Source: Caryophanales bacterium UBA6331 (GTDB lineage: Bacteria; Bacillota_I; Bacilli_A; RF39; UBA660). From it: a DNA stretch of 23,186 nucleotides. The notes under the pieces were generated by a model. That model saw nothing but the letters and a program-made list of their open reading frames with translations. It did no database searches and was not told where the DNA came from. The DNA is taken from assembly GCA_002438065.1 (NCBI GenBank), contig DJSP01000087.1, forward strand, positions 1-23,186, in the 5' to 3' direction. The position numbers were made by a program, and so were the translations under genes. Below are positions 1 through 8,302 of this stretch, one piece after another (the first letter of the stretch is position 1; every line of letters begins with the position of its first letter).

Positions 1-36
1 AATTTATTCTATTTTACTGATAAAATTAAATGATTA

Positions 37-66
37 TTTACATTTATATCAAAATAATGATATAGT
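37..66 (+). promoter_or_regulatory. possible sigma-A promoter for the prepilin-adhesin unit
   Basis: TTTACA at 37-42 and TATAGT at 61-66 are separated by 18 bases, a fair match to -35/-10 elements, with a start site expected near 73 and a short leader before the ATG at 94. In DNA this AT-rich such matches occur by chance, and the operon could equally begin left of the window. Confidence 0.3.
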
Positions 67-93
67 ATTTATAGCAAGGTAGGTAGATAATTC

Positions 94-1134
94 ATGAAAA
101 AAAAGTATATAAAAATAATAATTTCAATATTAATAATTATTTTATTAATTGGATTAGGAATATTTGGCTATAAAAAATTAAAAAATAGAAATAATGACTC
201 TAAAGTAATAGAAAATAATAACAATATAAAAGCAGTGGATAATTTGATTGAACTTACTACTTCATATAGCATCAAATCTATTGAAAAGATTAAAATTAAT
301 GGAGAAACCAAAAATGTGTATTTCTTTTATAAAATTTATATTCGTGATTCTACAGCGACAGCAACTTTATCTTGTAGTACTGAAAGTTACACTCCAAAAG
401 TTTATAATGTATATTTTGAACCATATGTTTTAGTTACAGATTCATTTTACAATACAACAAATTATGAAGATTTATATACATCAAATTCTAAAACAAGATT
501 AAAATCATCATGGATTATCAATAATTATGAAAGTTGCTTTGAAATTAACAATACATATTTTAAAAAAGATCTGCAAAACTTTATATTTTATTCAAGAGTT
601 GCTCAAATTAAAGATAATTATTTTGTTACTTCTTTTAGTACAAGTTATAGTGTTGGAATAAATAGTTTTGTACATACATCTTCCAATTTTTTTAACTATT
701 CAAAAGTATATGATATTGATAAAGGTGATATGGTTTTTGAAGTACCAACTAATAATTTAGAGATATTTGATGAAAAGAAATATGAGGTCAAAGCACCGGA
801 TACTACAAATGACAAAACTACTATACCAATAATTTTAACATCAGCACATTATCTAAGAATTGGACAAAACACAGCAATTAATCAAGTTAAAGACAAAGTA
901 GCAGTTTATAATGGCAACTTATATTATTTAGACACAAATTATAATAATAAAGAATTAAATGGAAAGCAATTACTTGATATTCATGAAGTTACCTTTGGAA
1001 CCAGTTATCCAAATCAATACAGAGATATTAATTTAACTCAAGAAGATATAGAATTAGACAACAAGGGAGACACTACAACAGCAAGAAATATATATAAAAT
1101 TTATGCTGAAGTAAGCTTAAATGGTGAATCATAG
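94..1134 (+). CDS. membrane-anchored extracytoplasmic protein of unknown function
   Basis: I do not recognise a family. The 346-residue protein starts with a lysine-rich stub and one strongly hydrophobic segment (about residues 7-27, ending near GYKK), so it is probably a type II single-pass protein or carries an uncleaved signal anchor. The rest is polar, Asn/Ser/Thr/Tyr-rich and looks extracellular, with two cysteines (in LSCS and ESCF) that could pair. The start is supported by AAGGTAGG about 10 bases upstream. It ends 13 bases before the prepilin-adhesin gene on the same strand, with no terminator in between, so the two are very likely co-transcribed. By inference it could be an assembly or surface partner of that protein. 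It has no prepilin motif and no sortase motif of its own. Confidence 0.75.
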   Translation: MKKKYIKIIISILIIILLIGLGIFGYKKLKNRNNDSKVIENNNNIKAVDNLIELTTSYSIKSIEKIKINGETKNVYFFYKIYIRDSTATATLSCSTESYTPKVYNVYFEPYVLVTDSFYNTTNYEDLYTSNSKTRLKSSWIINNYESCFEINNTYFKKDLQNFIFYSRVAQIKDNYFVTSFSTSYSVGINSFVHTSSNFFNYSKVYDIDKGDMVFEVPTNNLEIFDEKKYEVKAPDTTNDKTTIPIILTSAHYLRIGQNTAINQVKDKVAVYNGNLYYLDTNYNNKELNGKQLLDIHEVTFGTSYPNQYRDINLTQEDIELDNKGDTTTARNIYKIYAEVSLNGES

Positions 1135-1147
1135 TTATTGGTGAATT

Positions 1148-4100
1148 ATGAAAAGAAAAAAAGGTTTTACACTTGTTGAATTACTGGCAGTAATTGTACT
1201 AATCAGTCTTTTACTAATTATTACAATTAGTTCAATTCAAAATGTAAATAGAAATTCAAAATCTAAACTTTGTAGAACTAAATTATCTTTAATAGAAGAT
1301 GCTGTAAATTTATATTTAACAAACAATCCTGAATGCTTTTTTAATTCAGATGAATCTAATAATTGTTATAGTCAAATTTGTTCAAAACTAAGTAAAGATA
1401 GTAATAATAATGATACATGCATTACTTCAGTCAATAATTTAGTTGAATTAGGAATAGTTGAAAAAGATAAAGACGATATTGTTATTAATCCACTTAATAA
1501 AAAAGATATGGGAAACTACAATGTTTTAATATCTTATAACAATAAATTAAATGTATTTGAAACACATTTTTTAGACGAAGATGATACTATAGATAAAAAC
1601 TATATAAAAAGATGTGGAGAAATTAAAAGTGGTATTATAGAAGATGAAAGTGAAAAAAATAAAAAATTCAATTTAAAATCAGATTATTTTGATGTTAATA
1701 TATATATAGATGGTGACGAAGATAGTCCATATTCCGCTGGCCCAAAAAAAGATGTATATAAGTCAAAAATAGGAACTTCTTGTCAACAATTTTTGTCCGA
1801 AAAATTTTCATCTATACCAAGAGATGATGCTGATAATTATCAAATTCAAAGTTATACTGAAAAAGATAATATTTTAAATTGTTATTTTACAGAAAAAGAA
1901 AAACCATCAATTCATATTTTATATGATACAAAAGCAATTAAAATAACAAATGGTATAAAAGATGAAGATACATACGAGCCAAATCCAGATGAACCTATCG
2001 AAATAAAATACGATTTTATATCAGACGAATATCGTTTGGATAACATAAGTTGTTCTCCCAATGTATGCGACATAGATCGTGATAATAATAAGATAAAAGT
2101 TAATTTGAAATATGACAATGTAATAGTTGAAATAAAAACAGATAAAAAATATGTATTAAATTATTATATAAATGACCCTAATGGTTCAGATGATAATTAT
2201 TTTCCATATGATTCTTCAAAAGACACTATCCTTAATGATTTAATAAAAAATGGAATACCTGTTAATAGTGTTGAAGAAGCAAAGCAAATATGTGAAAAAA
2301 ATATGGATGCCAATTTATTTACTAGCTCTTCAATTGATAAGGAATATGGAAATAAAGCTTATAGATGCAAATATAATCGTAAAAAATTCAAAATTAATTT
2401 ATTAACAGATACAAACATATTAAAATCGCAATCGCGTATTAATGGTGAAGAAATTAGACAAGAATATAAATGGGGACAAACAATAAAAATAAAATTCAGA
2501 TTTAAAGATAATTACTATTTCGGATATATTGATGAAAACAACACTACAAAAAATATCGATTTTAATGTTCCAAAGGATATTTTAATAAATAAATATTATT
2601 ATGATACAGATCAAGATATAATAACATTTACAATGCCTGACAAAGATGTTAAATTAAGTGTTAAATCTGGAGAAGGATTTAATATGACTTTATATAATAA
2701 TTTTCAAAATGCTAATAATGAGGATGGATATGAAGCATATAAAGTTGGAGAAAACACCATTTTTATTGTTATTTCAAATAATGATTATCTTAGTTATATT
2801 TATAGTTTTTGTGGGAAAGAAGGATACAAAAAAGATGGAATTGATTATGGAAATTATACTTTAAATTCTAATTATAATTATTTTAGTAAAAATTCATCAG
2901 AAATTAATTGCTATTATGATCGAAAAACAGTTAATATTAGAGTAGAAAAAGAAGTAGATGAAATTAATTCAAGAATTATAATTAATCCAAATAATGCTCA
3001 AATATCTAAAAGTGAAACAATAGAATATAGATATGGTGAAACTATAATGTTTAAACTAGTTTCTGATTTAACTGATATAAAAACCAATATTAAAATTAAA
3101 GATAAATATAATAAATTATATAATTGTCAAGATTATAAAGGATGCACATCTGATAATAATGGAACATATAAAATAAAAGAAGTTACAGAAGATATAAAAC
3201 TAATACCTGAAATTAAAGAATCATTTAAAATATATAAATATTATCAAAATGCAGATAACAAAGATGGGTATGATCTAAAATTTATTGATAATACGGGTGA
3301 AATTAATTCTGCTGATTCTTCAAAGTTAGAATTGAAAAATTTATGTAAAAATATTGATAATAATTATGCTTTTGAGGAAACAATAAGTTATATAGTAAGA
3401 ACCAATCATGAAATTAATTGTTATTATAACAGAAATACAGTTAAAATAACATTCGATAAATCCGACGAAAAATTAAAACAATATAGTATAGCTCCACACA
3501 CAAAAGATGATTTATCAAATTATACTATAACCAAAAATGAGACATTAACTTATAGATATGGCCAAAATATCATATTGTCAAAATATATGTTTGAAGATTA
3601 TTATGATGCAGATGAAATTAAATGTATAGATAAAAATGAAAACACCATAACTGATTCTGAAATTTGTAATGTAGCATCTACTGGTAAAACTAAAATTAAA
3701 GCCAAACAATCTATGACAGTTAAGCCTATGACAAAACCAAAAGAAGAAATGTATGATGTTTACTTTTATTACCAAAATGCCGACAATAAAGGCGGATACA
3801 ATATTGAAAATCATAAAACTCAATTAATTACTTTAAAAGATGAATATATCAAAAAAATAGCCAAATCATGTAATATAAGTGATGCTACTTATGATTTTAA
3901 TGCATCTTTAAGTTACATCGCTAACGATGCTCATAAAATTAATTGTTATTATGATCGAAAAACAGTTAAATTAAAATATAGTATCGATTCTAAAATTAGT
4001 TCATTTGGCTATGCACCAGCAAATAATAATACAATTTCTATAGGCACTACTAACAATAGTACAAGAGAATATCGTTATGGTCAAAATATTATTCTTAAGA

Positions 4101-4267
4101 TTAATAAGTATAATACAGGATATAGTTTTGAAAACTTTTATGTTAAATGTACTGAAAATTATGTAACATGTTTAGGTGTCAATGATGTTATCAAAATAAA
4201 TATTACTGATAAGCAAAATATTCCTGACAATCTAGAAGTTACTATAACAAAAAAAGAGAGTGAATAA
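1148..4267 (+). CDS. large repeat protein with type IV prepilin N-terminus
   Basis: The 1039-residue protein begins MKRKKGFTLVELL, a textbook class III signal: basic stub, Gly6 before the expected prepilin-peptidase cut, Phe7, Glu11 (position 5 of the mature chain) and a hydrophobic helix to about residue 30. Residues 31-180 are a pilin-like region with six cysteines. From about 181 there are five diverged units (181-333, 335-510, 511-691, 692-868, 869-1034). Typical units begin with a YYQNADNK-like strand, have an (I/L)NCYYDRKTV block in the middle and then YRYGQ. The layout resembles InlB B-repeat/MucBP surface repeats of Bacillota. Every unit has a Cys pair (212/245, 382/407, 555/588, 733/758, 908/933), and four have a second pair. 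No LPXTG or C-terminal anchor is present. The inferred role is a surface adhesin or minor pilin. No prepilin peptidase or ATPase gene lies in the window. GGTGA at 1140-1144 serves as ribosome binding site. Confidence 0.85.
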   Translation: MKRKKGFTLVELLAVIVLISLLLIITISSIQNVNRNSKSKLCRTKLSLIEDAVNLYLTNNPECFFNSDESNNCYSQICSKLSKDSNNNDTCITSVNNLVELGIVEKDKDDIVINPLNKKDMGNYNVLISYNNKLNVFETHFLDEDDTIDKNYIKRCGEIKSGIIEDESEKNKKFNLKSDYFDVNIYIDGDEDSPYSAGPKKDVYKSKIGTSCQQFLSEKFSSIPRDDADNYQIQSYTEKDNILNCYFTEKEKPSIHILYDTKAIKITNGIKDEDTYEPNPDEPIEIKYDFISDEYRLDNISCSPNVCDIDRDNNKIKVNLKYDNVIVEIKTDKKYVLNYYINDPNGSDDNYFPYDSSKDTILNDLIKNGIPVNSVEEAKQICEKNMDANLFTSSSIDKEYGNKAYRCKYNRKKFKINLLTDTNILKSQSRINGEEIRQEYKWGQTIKIKFRFKDNYYFGYIDENNTTKNIDFNVPKDILINKYYYDTDQDIITFTMPDKDVKLSVKSGEGFNMTLYNNFQNANNEDGYEAYKVGENTIFIVISNNDYLSYIYSFCGKEGYKKDGIDYGNYTLNSNYNYFSKNSSEINCYYDRKTVNIRVEKEVDEINSRIIINPNNAQISKSETIEYRYGETIMFKLVSDLTDIKTNIKIKDKYNKLYNCQDYKGCTSDNNGTYKIKEVTEDIKLIPEIKESFKIYKYYQNADNKDGYDLKFIDNTGEINSADSSKLELKNLCKNIDNNYAFEETISYIVRTNHEINCYYNRNTVKITFDKSDEKLKQYSIAPHTKDDLSNYTITKNETLTYRYGQNIILSKYMFEDYYDADEIKCIDKNENTITDSEICNVASTGKTKIKAKQSMTVKPMTKPKEEMYDVYFYYQNADNKGGYNIENHKTQLITLKDEYIKKIAKSCNISDATYDFNASLSYIANDAHKINCYYDRKTVKLKYSIDSKISSFGYAPANNNTISIGTTNNSTREYRYGQNIILKINKYNTGYSFENFYVKCTENYVTCLGVNDVIKINITDKQNIPDNLEVTITKKESE
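1688..4249 (+). repeat. five tandem coding repeats of about 150-180 codons
   Basis: The repeats lie at about 1688-2146, 2150-2677, 2678-3220, 3221-3751 and 3752-4249. Units 3, 4 and 5 are most alike. In units 3 and 5 the DNA around the CYYDRKTV block (near 2905-2935 and 3938-3968) is nearly identical, including the stretch TATGATCGAAAAACAGTTAA. Units 1 and 2 are more diverged, which suggests older duplication at the N-terminal side and more recent duplication or gene conversion at the C-terminal side. Confidence 0.75.
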
Positions 4268-4284
4268 ACAAAAATTCACTCTTT
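4251..4284. terminator. bidirectional hairpin between convergent genes
   Basis: An A-rich arm ending AGAGTGAA (to 4264) pairs with TTCACTCTTTT (4274-4284) around a loop TAAACAAAA; one G-T pair lies in the outer stem. The loop contains the stop codon of the prepilin-adhesin gene, and the right arm abuts the stop codon of the regulator gene on the other strand. Both strands have T-rich 3' flanks, so it can serve both transcripts. Confidence 0.7.
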
Positions 4285-4919
4285 TAATTTACGTAATAAT
4301 TTAATTTAATTCTTTTTCCTTTTATTTCAATTAAGTTTTCATCTTTCATATGTTTTAACTCTCTATTCATAGCTGATCTATCAACACATAAATAATTAGC
4401 TAATGACGTAAAATTAAAAGGTAAATAAATTACATCACGATTATATTTTTTAGACATCTGTTTAAAATACGTTAATAATTTATTACGTATAGTTTTATTA
4501 GACATAATTTCCATTCGATTATTTATATTAATCATTTTTTTACTTAGAATATCTAGTAAATTTTTAAGCACTTGATTATAATACTTATTATTTATCTCAT
4601 TAGATATAACATAACTAAAATCTAATACTAAAATTTTAGATTGTTCTTTTAAATATAAATTATAATCATTATCTAAAAGAGGTAATGTAAAAGTTGTTAT
4701 AATATCATCTTTAGATAATAAATCAATAGTGGTTTCATTATCGTTGTAATCTAGTTTGTTAATTTCTATCGTACCTTCCAAAACAATTAAAATCGATTTA
4801 GTATAAAAAATATCTTTAGGAATAACCATATTACTAGAAAAAGAATATGTATATGATTTTAATAATTCAAGTAACTTATTTTGAACTTTTTCCGGTATAT
4901 TTTTAAATAAATCATTCAT
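4284..4919 (-). CDS. Crp/Fnr-family transcriptional regulator
   Basis: The protein has an N-terminal cyclic-nucleotide-binding-like beta-barrel (SILIVLEGTIEI ... LLSKDDIITTF), a long dimerisation helix (KNLLDILSKKMININNRMEI) and a C-terminal winged helix (FTSLANYLCVDRSAMNRELKHM as recognition region). The start is set at 4919 (MNDLFKN, 211 residues) because AGAGGTG lies 7 bases upstream. A longer reading from 4949 adds ten residues that overlap this ribosome binding site and is unlikely. There is only one cysteine, inside the helix-turn-helix, so it cannot hold an FNR-type iron-sulfur cluster. The cAMP-contact signature is not evident either, so the ligand is unknown. It is divergent from nrdD and shares a palindromic operator with it, which suggests control of anaerobic dNTP synthesis together with autoregulation. 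Confidence 0.85.
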   Translation of the reverse strand: MNDLFKNIPEKVQNKLLELLKSYTYSFSSNMVIPKDIFYTKSILIVLEGTIEINKLDYNDNETTIDLLSKDDIITTFTLPLLDNDYNLYLKEQSKILVLDFSYVISNEINNKYYNQVLKNLLDILSKKMININNRMEIMSNKTIRNKLLTYFKQMSKKYNRDVIYLPFNFTSLANYLCVDRSAMNRELKHMKDENLIEIKGKRIKLNYYVN

Positions 4920-4939
4920 ATTTACACCTCTTTGTAAAA

Positions 4940-4968
4940 ATTTTAACATATTTAATTAATTGGTGCAA
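4940..4968 (-). promoter_or_regulatory. promoter of the Crp/Fnr-family regulator gene
   Basis: Read on the minus strand: TTGCAC (4968-4963), a 17-base spacer, TAAAAT (4945-4940) preceded by TG with one base between (extended -10). The -35 lies inside the 18-bp palindrome, so protein bound there would block polymerase. This predicts negative autoregulation. Confidence 0.6.
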
Positions 4969-4977
4969 TTGCACCAA
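4960..4977. promoter_or_regulatory. 18-bp perfect palindrome, probable Crp/Fnr-family operator
   Basis: TTGGTGCAATTGCACCAA is perfectly self-complementary and lies in the 117-bp gap between the regulator and nrdD. Its centre (4968.5) is about 41.5 bases upstream of the start site predicted for nrdD (near 5010), the classical class II activator position for this family. It also covers the -35 element of the regulator gene. Assignment to this regulator is inferred from position and symmetry. Confidence 0.7.
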
Positions 4978-4994
4978 AATAGATTTATCTCTTA

Positions 4995-5003
4995 TGCTAT
5001 ACT
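4995..5003 (+). promoter_or_regulatory. nrdD promoter, extended -10 without a good -35
   Basis: TGCTATACT gives an extended -10 (TG, one base, TATACT). The bases at the -35 position (about 4975-4980, CAAAAT) match the consensus poorly, as expected of a promoter that needs an activator. The palindrome sits immediately upstream. I saw no NrdR-box-like pair of repeats in the gap. Confidence 0.6.
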
Positions 5004-5036
5004 TTTTTTAGTTAACATAGGAAAGAGGTAAAACAA

Positions 5037-7190
5037 ATGAAGGTTATTAAACGTGATGGGCATATGGTAGATTGGTGTCCTGAAAAAGTAGAAAATGCTA
5101 TAATGAAAGCAAATAACGAGGTAGAAGAGGAAGATCAAGCCTCATCAACTCAAATAAAAAATATAATAAAATATATTGAAAAACTAGGTAAAAAAAGAAT
5201 ATTAGTCGAAGATATTCAAGATATAATTGAAATGAAATTAATGGCTCAAGGAAAGTATGAACTTGCTAAAAAATATATTACATATAGATATACAAGAGAA
5301 TTAGTAAGAAGAAGCAATACAACTGATCTAGCTATTAAAGAATTAATCGATGGTGAAAGTGAGTATTGGAATACCGAAAACTCAAATAAGAACGCCAAAA
5401 TTGTTACAACTCAAAGAGATTATTTAGCAGGAATTACTTCAACAGATATTACAAGAAGATTTTTACTTCCTGAGGATATAGTTCAAGCACATGACGATGG
5501 TATTATTCATTTCCATGATGCTGATTATTTTGCTCAAAATGCATTACATAATTGTGATTTAATTAATTTAGATGATATGCTTCAAAATGGAACAAATATT
5601 AATGGAGTTATGATTGAAAAGCCACATAGATTTTTAACAGCTATGACTATTGCTACACAAATTATTACTGCTGTTAGTTCTAGTCAATATGGTGGATGTA
5701 CAATTACATTAACACATTTAGCACCATTTGTAAGATTAAGTAAGGAAGCATACGAAAGAAAATATAAAGCAAGAGGTTTAAATAAAGACCAAATTAAACA
5801 ATTTGTAAGTGAAGATTTAGCTAAAGAAATTACTGATGGAGTTCAAACATTTCAATATCAAATTAATTCAATGACAACAACTAACGGTCAAGCTCCTTTC
5901 TTAAGTGTTTGTATGTATTTAGGAGAAACAGATGAGTATAAGGAAGAACTTGCAATGCTTATTGAAGAAGTATTAAAACAAAGAATTCTTGGTATGAAAA
6001 ATGAAAAAGGTGTATATATTACGCCAGCGTTCCCTAAACTTTTATATGTTCTTGAAGAAGATAATATTAAAGAAGGAAGTAAATATTATTATTTAACTAA
6101 ATTAGCTGCCGAATGTACTGCTAAGAGAATGGTTCCTGATTATATTTCTGAAAAAATAATGAAAGAAAATAAAATTGATAAAAATGGTAATGGTCAATGT
6201 TATCCATGTATGGGATGTCGTTCTTTCTTAACTCCTTATGTTGATAAAGATGGTAAACCTAAATATTATGGTAGATTTAATCAAGGTGTTGTTACAATTA
6301 ACTTAGTTGATGTAGCTTTATCTAGTGATAAAGATATGGATAATTTCTGGGATATCTTTGATGAAAGATTAGACCTTTGTCATAGAGCGTTACAAATTAG
6401 ACATAAGAGATTATCTAAAGCAACTTCTGATGTAGCACCTATTTTATGGCAACATGGAGCACTTGCAAGATTAGGTAAAGGAGAATCCATTCATGAATTA
6501 TTACATGGTGGTTATTCAACGTTATCACTTGGATATGCAGGACTTTATGAATGTGTAAAATATATGACAGGCAAGAGCCACACTGATGGAGCTGAAGGAA
6601 AAGAATTTGGTTTAGAAGTAATGAAACATATGGTAGATAAATGTGCCGAGTGGAAAGAAGCCGAAGACATTGATTATTCTGTATATGGTACACCAATTGA
6701 ATCTACTACATATAAATTTGCTAAATGTTTAAGAGATAGATTTGGGGTTATTAAAGGAATTACTGATCGTAATTATATAACTAATTCTTATCATGTACCA
6801 GTATTTGAAGAGATTGATGCCTTTAGTAAATTACAGCTTGAAAGTGAGTTCCAAAAATTATCTCCAGGTGGAGCAATTAGTTATGTTGAAACTGCTAATT
6901 TAACTAATAATTTAGATGCTGTTATGGAAATTATTAAATATATTTATAATAATATAATGTATGCTGAATTAAACACTAAGAGTGATTATTGTCAAGCTTG
7001 TGGATATACTGGTGAAATTCTTTTAGATGAAAAATTAGAATGGTATTGTCCAAATTGTGGAAATAGAGATCATGATAAATTAAATGTTGCTAGAAGAACT
7101 TGTGGTTATATTGGTACTAATTTCTGGAATAAAGGAAGAACTCAAGAAATTAAAGAAAGAGTAGTTCACTTAGATAATAAAGAGGCATAA
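5037..7190 (+). CDS. nrdD: anaerobic (class III) ribonucleoside-triphosphate reductase
   Basis: This cytoplasmic enzyme reduces NTPs to dNTPs without oxygen using a glycyl radical. At 717 residues it is of normal length. Residues 1-90 form an ATP-cone regulatory domain (MKVIKRDGHMVDWCPEKVENAI). The barrel follows, with the FHDADYFAQNALHNCDLINL and SSSQYGGCTI regions typical of the family. Near the C-terminus four cysteines (652, 655, 671, 674; CQACG and CPNCG) form the structural zinc site. The radical-bearing Gly690 lies in RRTCGY (glycine codon at 7104-7106). GAAAGAGGT lies about 8 bases upstream of the ATG. It is the first gene of an operon with nrdG (2-base gap) and dut, and is probably activated by the divergent Crp/Fnr-family protein. 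Confidence 0.97.
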   Translation: MKVIKRDGHMVDWCPEKVENAIMKANNEVEEEDQASSTQIKNIIKYIEKLGKKRILVEDIQDIIEMKLMAQGKYELAKKYITYRYTRELVRRSNTTDLAIKELIDGESEYWNTENSNKNAKIVTTQRDYLAGITSTDITRRFLLPEDIVQAHDDGIIHFHDADYFAQNALHNCDLINLDDMLQNGTNINGVMIEKPHRFLTAMTIATQIITAVSSSQYGGCTITLTHLAPFVRLSKEAYERKYKARGLNKDQIKQFVSEDLAKEITDGVQTFQYQINSMTTTNGQAPFLSVCMYLGETDEYKEELAMLIEEVLKQRILGMKNEKGVYITPAFPKLLYVLEEDNIKEGSKYYYLTKLAAECTAKRMVPDYISEKIMKENKIDKNGNGQCYPCMGCRSFLTPYVDKDGKPKYYGRFNQGVVTINLVDVALSSDKDMDNFWDIFDERLDLCHRALQIRHKRLSKATSDVAPILWQHGALARLGKGESIHELLHGGYSTLSLGYAGLYECVKYMTGKSHTDGAEGKEFGLEVMKHMVDKCAEWKEAEDIDYSVYGTPIESTTYKFAKCLRDRFGVIKGITDRNYITNSYHVPVFEEIDAFSKLQLESEFQKLSPGGAISYVETANLTNNLDAVMEIIKYIYNNIMYAELNTKSDYCQACGYTGEILLDEKLEWYCPNCGNRDHDKLNVARRTCGYIGTNFWNKGRTQEIKERVVHLDNKEA

Positions 7191-7192
7191 AT

Positions 7193-7690
7193 ATGCGCTA
7201 TAATAAAATAAGAAAAATGGATATTGCTGATGGACCAGGAGTTAGGGTTTCAATATTCTTTCAGGGGTGTGCCTTCCATTGTAAAAATTGTTTTAATCAA
7301 GATACTTGGGATTTTGATGGAGGTAAAGAATTTAATGATAGTGTAATTGATGAAGTAATAAATTTATGTAAAATGGATCATATTAAAGGCTTATCTATAT
7401 TAGGAGGTGAGCCTTGGCATCCTAAAAATGTAGAGGGAACTACTAAGTTAGTTAAAAAATTTAAGAAGGAATTACCTAATAAGACAATATGGTCTTGGAG
7501 TGGTTATAATTTTGAAGATTATTTAAGCAAACAAGAAGGTATAAAATATGTTGATGTTATTGTTGATGGAAGATTTATAGAGGAACTTAAAGATCCAAGA
7601 CTTAAATATATGGGTTCTTCTAACCAGAGAGCAATAGATGTTAAGAAGTCACTTAAAAGTGGTAAAGTAGTGTTGTATGAAGAGGAGTAG
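7193..7690 (+). CDS. nrdG: anaerobic ribonucleotide reductase-activating protein (radical SAM)
   Basis: NrdG uses S-adenosylmethionine and a [4Fe-4S] cluster to abstract hydrogen from Gly690 of NrdD and create the glycyl radical. The cluster motif is CAFHCKNC (Cys26, Cys30, Cys33), and a GGEPW motif that contacts SAM follows. The length of 165 residues is normal. Its ATG lies 2 bases after the nrdD stop, with AAAGAGG overlapping the end of nrdD as ribosome binding site, so translation is probably coupled to keep activase and reductase in step. Confidence 0.96.
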   Translation: MRYNKIRKMDIADGPGVRVSIFFQGCAFHCKNCFNQDTWDFDGGKEFNDSVIDEVINLCKMDHIKGLSILGGEPWHPKNVEGTTKLVKKFKKELPNKTIWSWSGYNFEDYLSKQEGIKYVDVIVDGRFIEELKDPRLKYMGSSNQRAIDVKKSLKSGKVVLYEEE

Positions 7691-7692
7691 AA

Positions 7693-8151
7693 ATGAAACA
7701 AAGAGGATTTGAAGTAGCAAAAGGTTGGGAAGATAAAGAAATTAATCTTCCAGTTAGAAAAACAAAATATTCAGCAGGTTATGATGTGGAAGCAGCCGAA
7801 GATGTTGTTATTCCACCATATAAGCCGGGAATTAAGCCTACACTTATTCCAACAGGTTTAAAGGCTTATTGTATGGAAGATGAATGGATAATGCTTGTTA
7901 ATAGAAGTAGTGGACCAAAAAAAGGAGTTATTTTACCTAACTCTATTGGAGTGGTAGATCATGACTATTATAATAATATTGATAATGATGGACATTTTTA
8001 TTTTCAATTTTGGAATTTTAAGGATGAAGATTTAGTTATTCATAAAGGCGATGTAATTGGTCAAGCTATATTTCAAAAATATTTATTAGTAGATGATGAT
8101 AACGCTGAAGGAAAAAGAACTGGTGGTTTTGGATCTACTGATAAAAAATAA
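7693..8151 (+). CDS. dut: dUTP diphosphatase (dUTPase, trimeric family)
   Basis: The enzyme hydrolyses dUTP to dUMP and pyrophosphate, keeping uracil out of DNA and supplying the precursor of dTMP. At 152 residues it has the five dUTPase motifs in order: AGYDVEA, RSSGPKKGV, GVVDHDYYNN (catalytic Asp region), GDVIGQAIF and the C-terminal P-loop-like KRTGGFGST arm. It starts 2 bases after nrdG, with GAGGAG as ribosome binding site, and ends the operon. Class III reductases act on UTP and so form dUTP directly, which makes this neighbour functionally sensible. The loop after motif 3 (NNIDNDGH) is somewhat longer than in common cellular enzymes. Confidence 0.93.
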   Translation: MKQRGFEVAKGWEDKEINLPVRKTKYSAGYDVEAAEDVVIPPYKPGIKPTLIPTGLKAYCMEDEWIMLVNRSSGPKKGVILPNSIGVVDHDYYNNIDNDGHFYFQFWNFKDEDLVIHKGDVIGQAIFQKYLLVDDDNAEGKRTGGFGSTDKK

Positions 8152-8162
8152 AAATCTATATC

Positions 8163-8193
8163 AAAAGGGTAACTTAAGTGGTTATCTTTTTTT
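8163..8193 (+). terminator. rho-independent terminator of nrdD-nrdG-dut
   Basis: AAAAGGGTAAC (8163-8173) pairs with GTTATCTTTT (from 8181) through A-T, G-C and two G-T pairs around a 7-base loop. The right arm runs into a continuous T-tract to 8193. Confidence 0.75.
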
Positions 8194-8302
8194 ATGTTTT
8201 TCAAAAAACTTAAGAAAAAAACAAGTAAAATGGATATCTTTGTACTAAATATATATATAGAGGGTAGATAAAAGATGATACTTTCTTAGAAAGGAGTCAA
8301 AG

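Noticed and set aside
1688..4249. Adhesin repeats as a CRISPR or non-coding satellite
   Set aside because: The units are diverged, of 450-540 bases and remain in one open frame with conserved protein motifs, so they are protein domains.
4920..4949. Longer N-terminus of the Crp/Fnr-family regulator starting at 4949
   Set aside because: The strong AGAGGTG site points to the ATG at 4919, and the extra ten codons would read through that site and the -10 region.
6439..6696. 85-codon frame on the - strand inside nrdD, and similar short antisense frames in other genes
   Set aside because: They lie opposite well-recognised coding sequence, lack ribosome binding sites and show no family features.
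8275..8289. Four-codon reading frame ATG ATA CTT TCT TAG with a purine-rich stretch upstream, before the Rpn-family gene
   Set aside because: Too short to support as a leader peptide; no attenuator structure accompanies it.
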